From the NCBI GenBank assembly GCA_964350445.1, contig CAYGKA010000019.1, positions 1-64,000 on the forward strand: 64,000 nt of DNA, in the 5' to 3' direction. Position 1 is the stretch's first letter, and every line of letters starts with the position of its first letter. This document shows positions 25,533 through 33,679 of the stretch, in pieces. The notes beneath the pieces are model-generated. The model had not been told where the DNA came from, searched no databases, and saw nothing but the letters and a program-made list of their open reading frames with translations. Source of the DNA: Hwanghaeella sp964350445. Its GTDB lineage: Bacteria > Pseudomonadota > Alphaproteobacteria > UBA8366 > Aestuariispiraceae. Both the position numbers and the translations under genes were made by a program.

Positions 25533-28166
25533 ATGAAGACCGATCTTCCCAAAACCATTCGACTTTCCGACTACGAACCGCCGGCATATGCCGTCGAGGC
25601 GGTCGATTTCACGTTCGAATTGGCGCCGGAAAGAACGATCGTTTCGGCGGTTCTTCAGTTGTACCGCACTGGCGGTGCACCGGGGGAGCCCTTGGTTCTG
25701 GATGGCGAGGATCTGGAACTGTTGAAGATATCCGTGGATGGGAAGGACTTACCGCCCGCGGCCTATGAAGTGTCCGATGAGGCGCTGACGATTTTCGACC
25801 CGCCCGCGTCACTGACGCTCGAAACCTCGGTCGCCATCAACCCGAAGGCGAACACGCGGCTGGAAGGGCTTTTTGTCTCGAAAACCATGTTCTGCACGCA
25901 ATGCGAAGCGGAAGGGTTTCGCCGGATCACCTATTTCCCGGATCGGCCTGACGTCATGGCCCGGTACCGGGTCACGCTTCGCGGCGACAAGGCCTCGTGC
26001 CCGGTACTGCTGTCGAACGGAAACAACATCTCGAATCGCGATCTGGGCGATGGACGGCACGCGGCGGTCTGGGAAGATCCGTTTCCGAAGCCGTCATACT
26101 TGTTCGCGCTGGTTGCGGGCGATCTCGTCATGGTCGAGGACCGATTCACCACGCAGTCGGGCCGCGACGTGACGCTGCGTATTTTCGTCGAACACGGAAA
26201 TCAGGATCGCTGCGACTATGCCATGGATTCGCTCATCCGCTCCATGCGGTGGGACGAGGAACGCTTCGGCCTGGAATACGACCTGGACATTTTCAACATC
26301 GTGGCTGTCAGCGATTTCAACATGGGCGCGATGGAGAACAAGAGTCTCAACGTCTTCAATGCAAAATACATCCTTGCCGATGCCAGCACCGCGACGGATG
26401 CGGACTTCGCGAATATCGAATCCATTGTCGCGCACGAATACTTCCACAATTGGACCGGCAACCGGGTGACCTGCCGTGATTGGTTCCAATTGAGCTTGAA
26501 GGAAGGCCTGACTGTTTTCCGGGATCAGGAATTCTCCTCCGACCAACGGTCGCGGCCGGTGAAACGCATTCAGGACGTTCGCGCGTTACGGGCCCGTCAG
26601 TTCCCGGAAGATTCCGGTCCGTTATCCCATCCCGTGCGGCCGGACAGCTATATCGAAATCAATAATTTCTATACGGCGACCGTGTATGAAAAGGGCTCTG
26701 AAGTCATCGGCATGATGCAGACCCTGTTGGGCAAGGAAGGGTTCAACAAGGGGCTGCGCCTGTATTTCGAACGACATGACGGACAGGCGGTGACCTGCGA
26801 CGATTTCGTCGCCGCCATGGCGGACGCGAACGGTCGGGACCTGACCCATTTCAAGCGCTGGTATTCGCAGTCCGGCACGCCGGAAGTCGCCATGACCACC
26901 GCTTACGACGCGGCGGCACGAACCTTAACGCTGACCCTTGAACAGGTCACCCGGCCCACCCCTGGGCAAAGCGAGAAACTTCCGCTGCATATTCCGTTGC
27001 GAATCGGTCTGCTGGGCGCGAATGGCGGCGATTTGGATTTGGTCAGCGATTCCGACGCCCTCGATGAAGGTGGATTGATCCATCTGACGGAAGAACGGCA
27101 ATCCATCACCTTCAAGGATATTCCCGACCGGCCCGTTTTGTCGGCCAACCGGGGGTTTGGGGCGCCGATCATCCAGCACACGGACCAGACCGACGACGAC
27201 TTGGCCTTCCTGATGGCGCATGACAGCGATCCCTTCGCGCGCTGGGAAGCCGGGCAGCAATACGCGACGCGGCTGATGAAATCTGCGGTAACGGCCATCG
27301 CGGGCGGCGGCGCCGACATCGCGGGACAGAATGCCTTCGTCGCGGCGGTGCGGAACATCCTGCAGGATGGCAGCCTCGACCCCGCCTTCAAGGCCCTGGC
27401 GATCAGCTTGCCGACGGAAGAATTCGTCGGCGAACAACTCAGCACCGTGCTTGTTGACGAAATCCATGCCGTACGCACCGCGTTGCGGCAGAAGATCGGT
27501 GCCGATCTGCGGGCCGAACTGCGCGAGACCATGGCCGGGAATGAGGTCCGCGAAGCTTTCGCGCCGACGGCGGAACAGGCCGGGCGGCGGGCATTGCGGA
27601 ATACGGCGCTTGCCTATCTGACCGTGGATCACGGACCCGAAGCGGCGGCGATGGCCAAGGAATGTTTCGACCGCGCGGACAATATGACCGATACGATCGC
27701 GGCGCTGGCGATCCTGACCGAGATCGAGGGGCCCGAGCGCGTTGCGGCATTGGAGGTATTTGAAACCCGTTGGCAGGACAACGAGCAGGTGATGGACAAG
27801 TGGTTCGCACTACAGGCCATGGCCTGCAGCCCCGATACGCTTTCCCGCGTGAAGGCACTGACCAAACATCCCCGGTTCGACATCCGGAACCCCAACAAGG
27901 TCCGCTCGCTGGTCGGCGCTTTCGCGATGGCGAACCCGGTGGGGTTCCATGCCAAGGACGGTAGCGGTTACGCCTTCCTGGCCGACAGTGTGATCGAACT
28001 GGATTCTCTAAACCCACAGGTCGCAGCCAGAATGCTTGGGGCGCTGGGCAGTTGGCGGCGCTACGACGCGGACCGCCAAGGCCTGATGCGGGCGCAGCTG
28101 GAACGTATCGTCGCGGTGCCGGTACTCAGCAAGGATAGTTACGAGATTGCCTCGAAATCCCTCTGA
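25533..28166 (+). CDS. pepN: Aminopeptidase N (M1 family)
   Basis: 877 residues, the normal length. Zinc metallo-aminopeptidase with broad specificity in cytosolic peptide turnover. The exopeptidase motif GAMEN is at 265-269 and the zinc site HEYFHNW at 301-307 with the distal Glu in LKEGLTVFRDQEF. The DUF3458 Ig-like and helical C-terminal domains follow. The stop codon lies in a 13-base direct repeat (28161-28188). Confidence 0.97.
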   Translation: MKTDLPKTIRLSDYEPPAYAVEAVDFTFELAPERTIVSAVLQLYRTGGAPGEPLVLDGEDLELLKISVDGKDLPPAAYEVSDEALTIFDPPASLTLETSVAINPKANTRLEGLFVSKTMFCTQCEAEGFRRITYFPDRPDVMARYRVTLRGDKASCPVLLSNGNNISNRDLGDGRHAAVWEDPFPKPSYLFALVAGDLVMVEDRFTTQSGRDVTLRIFVEHGNQDRCDYAMDSLIRSMRWDEERFGLEYDLDIFNIVAVSDFNMGAMENKSLNVFNAKYILADASTATDADFANIESIVAHEYFHNWTGNRVTCRDWFQLSLKEGLTVFRDQEFSSDQRSRPVKRIQDVRALRARQFPEDSGPLSHPVRPDSYIEINNFYTATVYEKGSEVIGMMQTLLGKEGFNKGLRLYFERHDGQAVTCDDFVAAMADANGRDLTHFKRWYSQSGTPEVAMTTAYDAAARTLTLTLEQVTRPTPGQSEKLPLHIPLRIGLLGANGGDLDLVSDSDALDEGGLIHLTEERQSITFKDIPDRPVLSANRGFGAPIIQHTDQTDDDLAFLMAHDSDPFARWEAGQQYATRLMKSAVTAIAGGGADIAGQNAFVAAVRNILQDGSLDPAFKALAISLPTEEFVGEQLSTVLVDEIHAVRTALRQKIGADLRAELRETMAGNEVREAFAPTAEQAGRRALRNTALAYLTVDHGPEAAAMAKECFDRADNMTDTIAALAILTEIEGPERVAALEVFETRWQDNEQVMDKWFALQAMACSPDTLSRVKALTKHPRFDIRNPNKVRSLVGAFAMANPVGFHAKDGSGYAFLADSVIELDSLNPQVAARMLGALGSWRRYDADRQGLMRAQLERIVAVPVLSKDSYEIASKSL

Positions 28167-28268
28167 CGGTTTTCGCTCTGACGGTTTTGTGAGGTGATTT
28201 GCTTGGAGCCTCGCCGACCGCCGTCCTAGGTACGAGGCGAAGCAGCACAGCCATAGAAAGAGCGAAAC

Positions 28269-29702
28269 GTGCCGGAAACGATAGAGACGGATATCTGTGT
28301 GATTGGCGGCGGGTCGGGTGGTTTGACCGTCGCGGCCGGCGCATCGCAAATGGGCGCGCGGGTCGTCCTGATCGAACGCGCAGAAATGGGCGGCGACTGT
28401 CTCAATACGGGATGTGTTCCCTCCAAGGCGCTGATCGCCGCGGCGCATGCCGCCCATTCTATCCGCACCGCGGACCGGTTCGGCATCAAAGCGGCCTCGC
28501 CTGAAATCGATATGGGGCGAGTGCGCGACCATGTGAAAGGCGTGATCGCCTCGATTGCGCCGATGGATTCCGTGGATCGATTCCGCGGGCTGGGCGTCAC
28601 CGTGCTGGAGGCTTCCGCCAGTTTCAGCGGACCGCGTGAGGTCGTCACGGATAAAGGGCATACCGTTCGCGCCAAGTATTTCGTCATTGCCACGGGATCG
28701 CGCGCCCTGGTGCCCCCGGTTCCCGGTTTGGCGGAGACGCCGTATTTCACGAACGAGACGATATTCGATAATGGCGAGAATGTCGGCCACCTCATCGTCG
28801 TCGGTGGCGGGCCGATCGGCGTGGAACTGGCGCAGGCGCACCGGCGGTTGGGCGCGGATGTGACGGTCGTGGAGATGTTCGACATTCTCGGCCGCGACGA
28901 TCCCGAATGCGCGGGCGTCGTAAAACAACGGTTGCGGGCGGAAGGCCTGACCCTGATGGAAGGCACGAAAGTGCTGTCGGTGGCCCCGGGCCCGTCAGGC
29001 GTTACGGTGACGGTGGAGCGCGACGGCGTTCAATCGGCGGTCACTGGAACCCATTTGCTGATCGCGGCAGGCCGAAAACCGAACCTCGAAGACCTGAACC
29101 TTTCCGCTGCCGGGATCGATTTTATCTCCAAGGGGGTCACGGTGGATGACGGGCTGCGGACGGCGAACAAGCACGTATTCGCGATCGGCGACGTGGCGGG
29201 GGGGCTGCAATTCACCCATATGGCGAACTATCACGCGGGCCTGATCATCCGCCGGACGCTGTTCAAGATGTTCTGGGCGAAATCCGACACCGCCGCCTTT
29301 CCCTGGGTCACCTATACCGACCCCGAATTGGCCCATGTCGGCATGACCGAGGCGCAGGCTGCCGAAGCGCTGGGTGAAGGCGGTTTCCGCCTGCTGCGCT
29401 GGAGCTTTGCCGAGAACGACCGCGCCCAGGCGGAACACGCGACACATGGATTGATCAAAGTCGTCACCGACAAGAAAGGGCGTGTGAAAGGCGCAACGAT
29501 CGCCGGGCCCCAGGCGGGCGAACTGATCATGCCCTGGGTTCAGGCAATTGCCGGAAAGCAGAAAATCGGCACGGTCGCGGCACTGACCTTCCCTTACCCG
29601 ACATTGAGCGAAGTTTCCAAGCGCGCGGCGGGCAGTTTCTTCACACCCGCCTTGTTCTCGGAAAAAACACGGAAGTTGGTCAAGTTTCTGCTGAAATTTT
29701 AG
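28269..29702 (+). CDS. FAD-dependent pyridine nucleotide-disulfide oxidoreductase
   Basis: 477 residues. FAD-binding CVIGGGSGGLTVAAGASQMGARVVLIE, redox-active C44-LNTG-C49 followed by VPSK, NAD(P) site IVVGGGPIGVELAQ and the second FAD motif ANKHVFAIGDVAGG. In the C-terminal dimer domain the catalytic His-Pro-Thr motif of lipoamide dehydrogenase reads YPTLSE, with Tyr in place of His, as in mercuric-reductase-like members. Not a standard Lpd, and no E2 gene is nearby. Substrate unknown. Confidence 0.88.
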   Translation: MPETIETDICVIGGGSGGLTVAAGASQMGARVVLIERAEMGGDCLNTGCVPSKALIAAAHAAHSIRTADRFGIKAASPEIDMGRVRDHVKGVIASIAPMDSVDRFRGLGVTVLEASASFSGPREVVTDKGHTVRAKYFVIATGSRALVPPVPGLAETPYFTNETIFDNGENVGHLIVVGGGPIGVELAQAHRRLGADVTVVEMFDILGRDDPECAGVVKQRLRAEGLTLMEGTKVLSVAPGPSGVTVTVERDGVQSAVTGTHLLIAAGRKPNLEDLNLSAAGIDFISKGVTVDDGLRTANKHVFAIGDVAGGLQFTHMANYHAGLIIRRTLFKMFWAKSDTAAFPWVTYTDPELAHVGMTEAQAAEALGEGGFRLLRWSFAENDRAQAEHATHGLIKVVTDKKGRVKGATIAGPQAGELIMPWVQAIAGKQKIGTVAALTFPYPTLSEVSKRAAGSFFTPALFSEKTRKLVKFLLKF

Positions 29703-29801
29703 TATCGCAGATGGTATCCCTGTCTGGTGGTCCTGCTCCTGGTTGGGTAGGCTTCGCGCCGGCCATTCGGCCAAACAGATCCGGAACAGGGAGAAAGAAA
29801 T

Positions 29802-30701
29802 ATGTCCGACAAACGGAAAGTGGGATTTATCGGCGTTGGTTTGATGGGCCACGGCATGGCGAAGAACCTGATGCTGAAAGGCCATCCACTGACGATCCTT
29901 GGCAACAGGAACCGCGAACCGGTCGACGATCTGGTCTCCAAGGGCGCAACCGAGGTGAAAACCGCGAAGGAAGTCGCGGCCGCTTCGGATATCGTTTTCC
30001 TGTGCCTTCCGAATTCCCCGACGATCGAGAAGCTCGTACTCGGCGCGGACGGTGTCGCTGACGGCGCACGCGACGGCATGATCCTGGTCGATACGAGCAC
30101 CGCCGACCCGTCCTCCACGAAGAAGATCGCCGAAGCCCTGGCCGTGAAGGGTGTTCGTCTATTGGATGCGCCCTTGGCGCGCACGCCGGTCGAAGCGGAG
30201 GAAGGACGCCTCAACATCATGGTCGGCGGCGATGCCGACTTGTTCGAGGACGTGAAACCCGTCCTGGCGACGTTTTGCGAGAACATCTTCCATATCGGCG
30301 ACCTCGGCGCGGGCCATACGATCAAGCTGTTGAACAATTTCCTGGGCATGACGATTGCGTCGTCGACCTGTGAGGCGATCACCACGGCACGCAAGGCAGG
30401 TGTCGATGTCTCCAAGCTCCATGAACTCGTTTCCGCCGGCATCCTGAACAGCGGCATGTTTCAGGCGGTCATGCGCTATCCACTGGAAGGGGACGGATCG
30501 GGCCTCAAATTCGCGCTCGCGAACGCGCGCAAGGATGTCGGCTACTACCAGTCCCTTTGCCAAAGCCTTGGGGTTACGTCACCGGTGGGCAGCGGCGTCT
30601 ATCAGGCCTTTGCCCAGGCGGTTGCGCTCGGCCATGGCGATTCCTATGTGCCTCATCTGTTGGACGCGATGTCCAGTCTGAACGGTGTCGACAAGAAGTG
30701 A
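29802..30701 (+). CDS. NAD(P)-dependent beta-hydroxyacid dehydrogenase family oxidoreductase
   Basis: 299 residues. Rossmann start FIGVGLMGHGMAKNLMLKGH, then FLCLPNSPTIEKLV, LVDTSTADPS, LLDAPLARTPVEAEEGRLNIMVGGD and GAGHTIKLLNNFL with the catalytic Lys. This is the 3-hydroxyisobutyrate/tartronate-semialdehyde reductase/GLYR family. The usual DAPVSGG loop reads DAPLART, so the substrate may differ from those enzymes. Good ribosome site GGGAGAAAG. Confidence 0.9.
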   Translation: MSDKRKVGFIGVGLMGHGMAKNLMLKGHPLTILGNRNREPVDDLVSKGATEVKTAKEVAAASDIVFLCLPNSPTIEKLVLGADGVADGARDGMILVDTSTADPSSTKKIAEALAVKGVRLLDAPLARTPVEAEEGRLNIMVGGDADLFEDVKPVLATFCENIFHIGDLGAGHTIKLLNNFLGMTIASSTCEAITTARKAGVDVSKLHELVSAGILNSGMFQAVMRYPLEGDGSGLKFALANARKDVGYYQSLCQSLGVTSPVGSGVYQAFAQAVALGHGDSYVPHLLDAMSSLNGVDKK

Positions 30702-30778
30702 CCCCTGGTCTGGCCGCGATATGATCGAAAACACTGTTCGCGACGTATCCAAGAAGGCTGCACTGAAGGAGTAGACGA

Positions 30779-31171
30779 ATGAAGCGTGCCGTTAAGGCTT
30801 TGTTGGCGGTTGCCGCGGTTGCGGGCCTATCCACCACCGGGCAGGCGATTGCCGCCGACGCGGGGAATGGCGAGGCGCTTTACAGGAGCATTTGCGCCCA
30901 GTGCCATTCAATCGATCCGGGAAGTCATCGGACAGGGCCGTCGCTCCACAAGATATGGGGCGCCCCCATCGGCGCGAGGGAAGGGTTCGAGTATTCGGAC
31001 GCATTCAGGCAGGCGGCATCGGACGGATTGGTTTGGACGCCGGAAAATCTCAATACCTTCGTCGAGCGGCCACGCCGCCTCATCAAAGGGAACAAGATGG
31101 CGTATCTGGGCCTGAGAGACGATGCGGACCGGGCCGATCTACTGGAATATTTGAAACAGATGTCGCAGTAG
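30779..31171 (+). CDS. Class I periplasmic cytochrome c
   Basis: 130 residues. Signal peptide about 1-26 (AVAAVAGLSTTGQAIAA). Haem is attached at C39-A-Q-C42-H43, with axial Met107 in KMAYLGL. The fold (GPSLHKIWGAPIGAREGFEYSDAF) resembles mitochondrial-type cytochrome c2, so it may pass electrons to a terminal oxidase such as the aa3 oxidase further along this window (inference). GGAG lies upstream and a strong terminator downstream. Confidence 0.95.
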   Translation: MKRAVKALLAVAAVAGLSTTGQAIAADAGNGEALYRSICAQCHSIDPGSHRTGPSLHKIWGAPIGAREGFEYSDAFRQAASDGLVWTPENLNTFVERPRRLIKGNKMAYLGLRDDADRADLLEYLKQMSQ

Positions 31172-31198
31172 CGCCAGGGCGTTTGGTCAAATGAATCA

Positions 31199-31232
31199 GG
31201 GGAGGCGCGGGTGTATCGCGCCTCCCCTTTTC
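31199..31232 (+). terminator. Rho-independent terminator after cytochrome c gene
   Basis: Perfect 11-base arms GGGGAGGCGCG and CGCGCCTCCCC with a 7-base loop, followed by TTTT. It lies between the convergent cytochrome c gene and leuA. Confidence 0.93.
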
Positions 31233-31254
31233 TATGCGGTCCGGTCGCGAGCGA

Positions 31255-32940
31255 CTAGGCTTGTGTCATGCTCACGGCCCGGTTGACGGCGCTGCAGATC
31301 GCCTTCAGCGAGGCGCGGACGATGTTCTGGTCCTGGCCGACCCCGAACAGGCGCACCCCATCCCCGGTTTCCGCTTCCAGATAGGCGACGGCCTGGGCGT
31401 CGGACCCTTCGCCGATCGCGTGTTCGGAATAGTCGATCACCTTGATCTCTATACCGGCTTCGTCTTTCAGCGCGTGCACGAAGGCGTCGATCGGCCCGTT
31501 GCCCTTGCCATGGACGGCTATTTCCTCGCCGTTCCGCTTCACTTTCGCTTCGATGCGGCGCATTTCAGACGCATGCGTGTCGGGCACCGTCGTGTGGGTG
31601 ACGAAGGAATAGGGCGTCTGGTTAGACAGATACTGTTCGTCGAACGTGTTGAAGATGAGGGTGGAGCTCAGCTCCTGTCCGGTTTCGTCCGCCAGCCGTT
31701 GAACCGACTTGGAGAATTCCATCTGCAGGCGCCGCGGCAGTTTGAAACCGTGATCCGCTTCCATGACATAGGCGACGCCGCCCTTGCCGGACTGGCTGTT
31801 GATCCGGATGACGGCTTCGTATGTGGCGCCCACATCGCTTGGGTCGATCGGCAGATAGGGGACTTCCCACAAGCCGCTGTTCGACTGTTCCATCGCCTTC
31901 AACCCCTTGTTGATCGCGTCCTGATGGCTGCCGGAAAAGGCGGTGAAGACAAGGTCGCCGGCATAGGGATGCCGTGGGTGGACCGGCAATTGGTTGCAGT
32001 ACTCCGCAATGCTCACCAGGTCCCGCATATTGGAGAAGTTGAGCGTCGGATCCACGCCCTGGCTGAACATGTTCATGCCCAGGGTGACGATGTCCACATT
32101 CCCCGTCCGTTCACCATTGCCGAACAAGGTGCCTTCGATCCTGTCGGCCCCGGCCATCACCCCGAATTCGGCGGCTGCGACGCCGGTGCCCCGGTCGTTA
32201 TGCGGGTGCAGGGACAGGATAACCCGGTCCCGATCCTTGAAGTTCCGCGCCATCCATTCGATCTGGTCGGCGTAGATGTTCGGCATCGCGACCTCGACGG
32301 TCGCCGGCAGGTTGATGATGACCTTGTTGTCCGGACGGGCTTCGAAGATATCCATCACGGATTCGCAAACTTCCAGCGCGTAGTCCAACTCGGTTTGCGT
32401 GAAGCTCTCCGGCGAATACTGAAAGACCCATTCCGTGTCGGTCTGCGCCTTGGCGTGCTGCATCACCAGCTTGGCGCCTTCCTCGGCGATCTTGCGCACG
32501 CCGTCGCGGTCTTCCTTGAAGACGACACGACGCTGCAGGGTGGAGGTCGAGTTGTACAGATGCATGATGACCCGCTTCGCGCCCTTCACGGATTCGAAGG
32601 TGCGCGCGATCAGGTGGTCGCGGGCCTGGGTCAGCACCTGGATTGTGACGTCGTCGGGGATCCGGTTTTCGTCGATCAGCCGCCGGACGAAGTCGAAATC
32701 CGTCTGGGAGGCGCTTGGGAATCCGACCTCGATTTCCTTGAAACCCATCTTCACCAGGGTTTCGAACATCCGCATTTTACGTTCCGGTCCCATCGGTTCG
32801 ATCAGGGCTTGGTTACCGTCGCGCAGGTCCACGCTGCACCAGATCGGCGCCTTGGTGATCGTCTTGGTGGGCCATGTCCTTTCCGGCAGGTCGATCGGCT
32901 GGAACGGTCGGTATTTCTCAAACGGCATTGTGGTTGCCAT
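31255..32940 (-). CDS. leuA: 2-isopropylmalate synthase (long type)
   Basis: 561 residues. Claisen-type condensation of 2-oxoisovalerate with acetyl-CoA, the first committed step to leucine. Active-site start SVDLRDGNQAL near 38-48, DNRGTG and the metal-binding HPHNDRGTG region near 240, and a C-terminal LeuA dimerisation/allosteric domain (about 430-555) that binds leucine. This is the longer form also found in actinobacteria. AGGAG lies about 8 bases before the ATG. Transcription probably comes from the leuL leader region, about 315 bases upstream. Confidence 0.97.
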   Translation of the reverse strand: MATTMPFEKYRPFQPIDLPERTWPTKTITKAPIWCSVDLRDGNQALIEPMGPERKMRMFETLVKMGFKEIEVGFPSASQTDFDFVRRLIDENRIPDDVTIQVLTQARDHLIARTFESVKGAKRVIMHLYNSTSTLQRRVVFKEDRDGVRKIAEEGAKLVMQHAKAQTDTEWVFQYSPESFTQTELDYALEVCESVMDIFEARPDNKVIINLPATVEVAMPNIYADQIEWMARNFKDRDRVILSLHPHNDRGTGVAAAEFGVMAGADRIEGTLFGNGERTGNVDIVTLGMNMFSQGVDPTLNFSNMRDLVSIAEYCNQLPVHPRHPYAGDLVFTAFSGSHQDAINKGLKAMEQSNSGLWEVPYLPIDPSDVGATYEAVIRINSQSGKGGVAYVMEADHGFKLPRRLQMEFSKSVQRLADETGQELSSTLIFNTFDEQYLSNQTPYSFVTHTTVPDTHASEMRRIEAKVKRNGEEIAVHGKGNGPIDAFVHALKDEAGIEIKVIDYSEHAIGEGSDAQAVAYLEAETGDGVRLFGVGQDQNIVRASLKAICSAVNRAVSMTQA

Positions 32941-33253
32941 GGTTTCTCTCCTGGTCGCCGGGGTGGTTCCGCGCCGGCGTCTGATATCTTTGTCTTTGTT
33001 CCGTTATTCCGTATGCGTTGGGGCGCTCGTTACGGTCGCCGACGGGCCGTCGTCGTCCGGCGACCGTTTATAAGTCGCGCGGTCAGCGCGGTGCAAAGCC
33101 GGAGTGCTGCGACGATATCCGCCGCGACGGTGTCGGGGAAATGAAGGCAGTTCGAGTACATTGATGGAACCTGACTTATCGGATGTTACGCGGAAGGATT
33201 ACCCTTCGGGAGGTGGCTTTGCGGGGCAAAGCACGGCCTTGCGGCCCCCGGCG
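32941..33253 (-). promoter_or_regulatory. leuA 5' untranslated leader, structured
   Basis: About 310 bases between the leuL stop and leuA. Nearest leuL are hairpins GGCC-GCAA-GGCC (33235-33246) and GCTTTG/CAAAGC (33216-33232) and the arm CCGATAAGTC (33173-33182), which pairs with a sequence inside leuL. Closer to leuA a 10-base stem ACGGTCGCCG/CGGCGACCGT spans 33032-33067. No U-run follows any of these, so a classical intrinsic terminator is not obvious. Confidence 0.6.
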
Positions 33254-33295
33254 TTAGGACGCCGGGCCGATAAGTCGTAGGGCTAGAAGGAGCCC
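33173..33295 (-). promoter_or_regulatory. leuL-leuA attenuator RNA structure
   Basis: On the minus strand GACTTATCGG (33267-33276, inside the leuL Leu/Ile codons) pairs perfectly with CCGATAAGTC (33173-33182). Between them are three hairpins: CCCGGCGT/ACGCCGGG (33247-33266, spanning the leuL stop), GGCC-GCAA-GGCC (33235-33246, GNRA apex) and GCTTTG/CAAAGC (33216-33232). A competing hairpin GGGCT/AGCCC (33280-33295) lies over the first Leu codons. A ribosome stalled for lack of leucine would block the long closing stem. Confidence 0.65.
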
Positions 33296-33325
33296 GACGC
33301 GCCTATGGGAAGGCTTCTGGTTCAT
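33254..33325 (-). CDS. Leucine-rich leader peptide of leuA (attenuator peptide)
   Basis: A 23-codon reading frame from ATG 33325 to TAA. Its core is GLLLALRLI: five Leu codons in seven (CTC CTT CTA, Ala, CTA, Arg, CTT), four of them the CTA/CTT codons. A promoter candidate is placed so that transcription would begin at or next to the A of the ATG, so the leader is probably leaderless, as described for trpL of Sinorhizobium. No ribosome site precedes it. Downstream the RNA folds in ways that involve the Leu codons. I name it leuL by analogy only. Confidence 0.7.
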   Translation of the reverse strand: MNQKPSHRRVGLLLALRLIGPAS

Positions 33326-33332
33326 GGCGGGA

Positions 33333-33361
33333 ACGGTACTGTCGCCGCTTGACGGGGTCAA
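33333..33361 (-). promoter_or_regulatory. Candidate promoter for leuL-leuA
   Basis: On the minus strand TTGACC (33356-33361), 17-base spacer, TACCGT (33333-33338). The -35 box is identical to that proposed for ilvB. With a 7-base gap the start point would fall on the leuL ATG. Confidence 0.55.
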
Positions 33362-33425
33362 GGGGAAAGGAAAAGGACCGGTTGTGTCGGGCTCTAACGA
33401 CCTAAGAGAGGGTGCGACGAACCGG
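33362..33425 (-). terminator. Probable terminator after the 81-residue gene
   Basis: On the minus strand, arms CCGGTT (33420-33425) and CGAC (33415-33418) pair with GTCG (33386-33389) and AACCGG (33378-33383) around an inner CTCT/AGAG, followed by the pyrimidine-rich TCCTTTTCCTTTCCCC. It lies right after the stop at 33434 and just upstream of the leuL promoter. Confidence 0.65.
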
Positions 33426-33433
33426 CCTTGCGG

Positions 33434-33679
33434 TCAGACGATGACAGGCAGGATATCGACCGTGCTTTGCGGGTATTTGTGGGTCAGGTGGTAGACATCC
33501 ACCGGGTCCGTCACCAGCTCCTCCGCATCGTCGTGGCGTACCCGGAAGACAAGCTTCGGCTTGATTTCCAAGGTATGGGCCTTCCGGGCCCCGGCGGAGT
33601 TGAGCAGATGACCCTTACGCGCCAACGCGATTTCGCCGTCATAGGCTTTTTCACGCCAGACATATAACGTGTGTGTCAT
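33434..33679 (-). CDS. Small orphan protein, 81 residues, unknown function
   Basis: Starts at ATG 33679, 8 bases after AGGAG; another ATG six bases earlier is too close to that site. Sequence is rich in charged and beta-prone residues (THTLYVWREKAYDGEIALARKGHLL, TLEIKPKLVFRVRHDDAEEL, YHLTHKYPQSTVDILPVIV) with no Cys, signal peptide or membrane helix. I do not recognise a family. It is divergent from an XRE-type regulator across three palindromic operators, which suggests it is the regulator's target. Confidence 0.65.
   Translation of the reverse strand: MTHTLYVWREKAYDGEIALARKGHLLNSAGARKAHTLEIKPKLVFRVRHDDAEELVTDPVDVYHLTHKYPQSTVDILPVIV

Noticed and set aside
31234..33144. 636-residue plus frame over leuA and its leader
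   Set aside because: Shadow of leuA; it also runs through the structured leader without coding features.
33173..33425. 6S RNA, SRP RNA, RNase P RNA or tmRNA
   Set aside because: The region is highly structured, but none of the conserved sequences of these RNAs is present, and the leucine-rich frame plus leuA context explains it as an attenuator.
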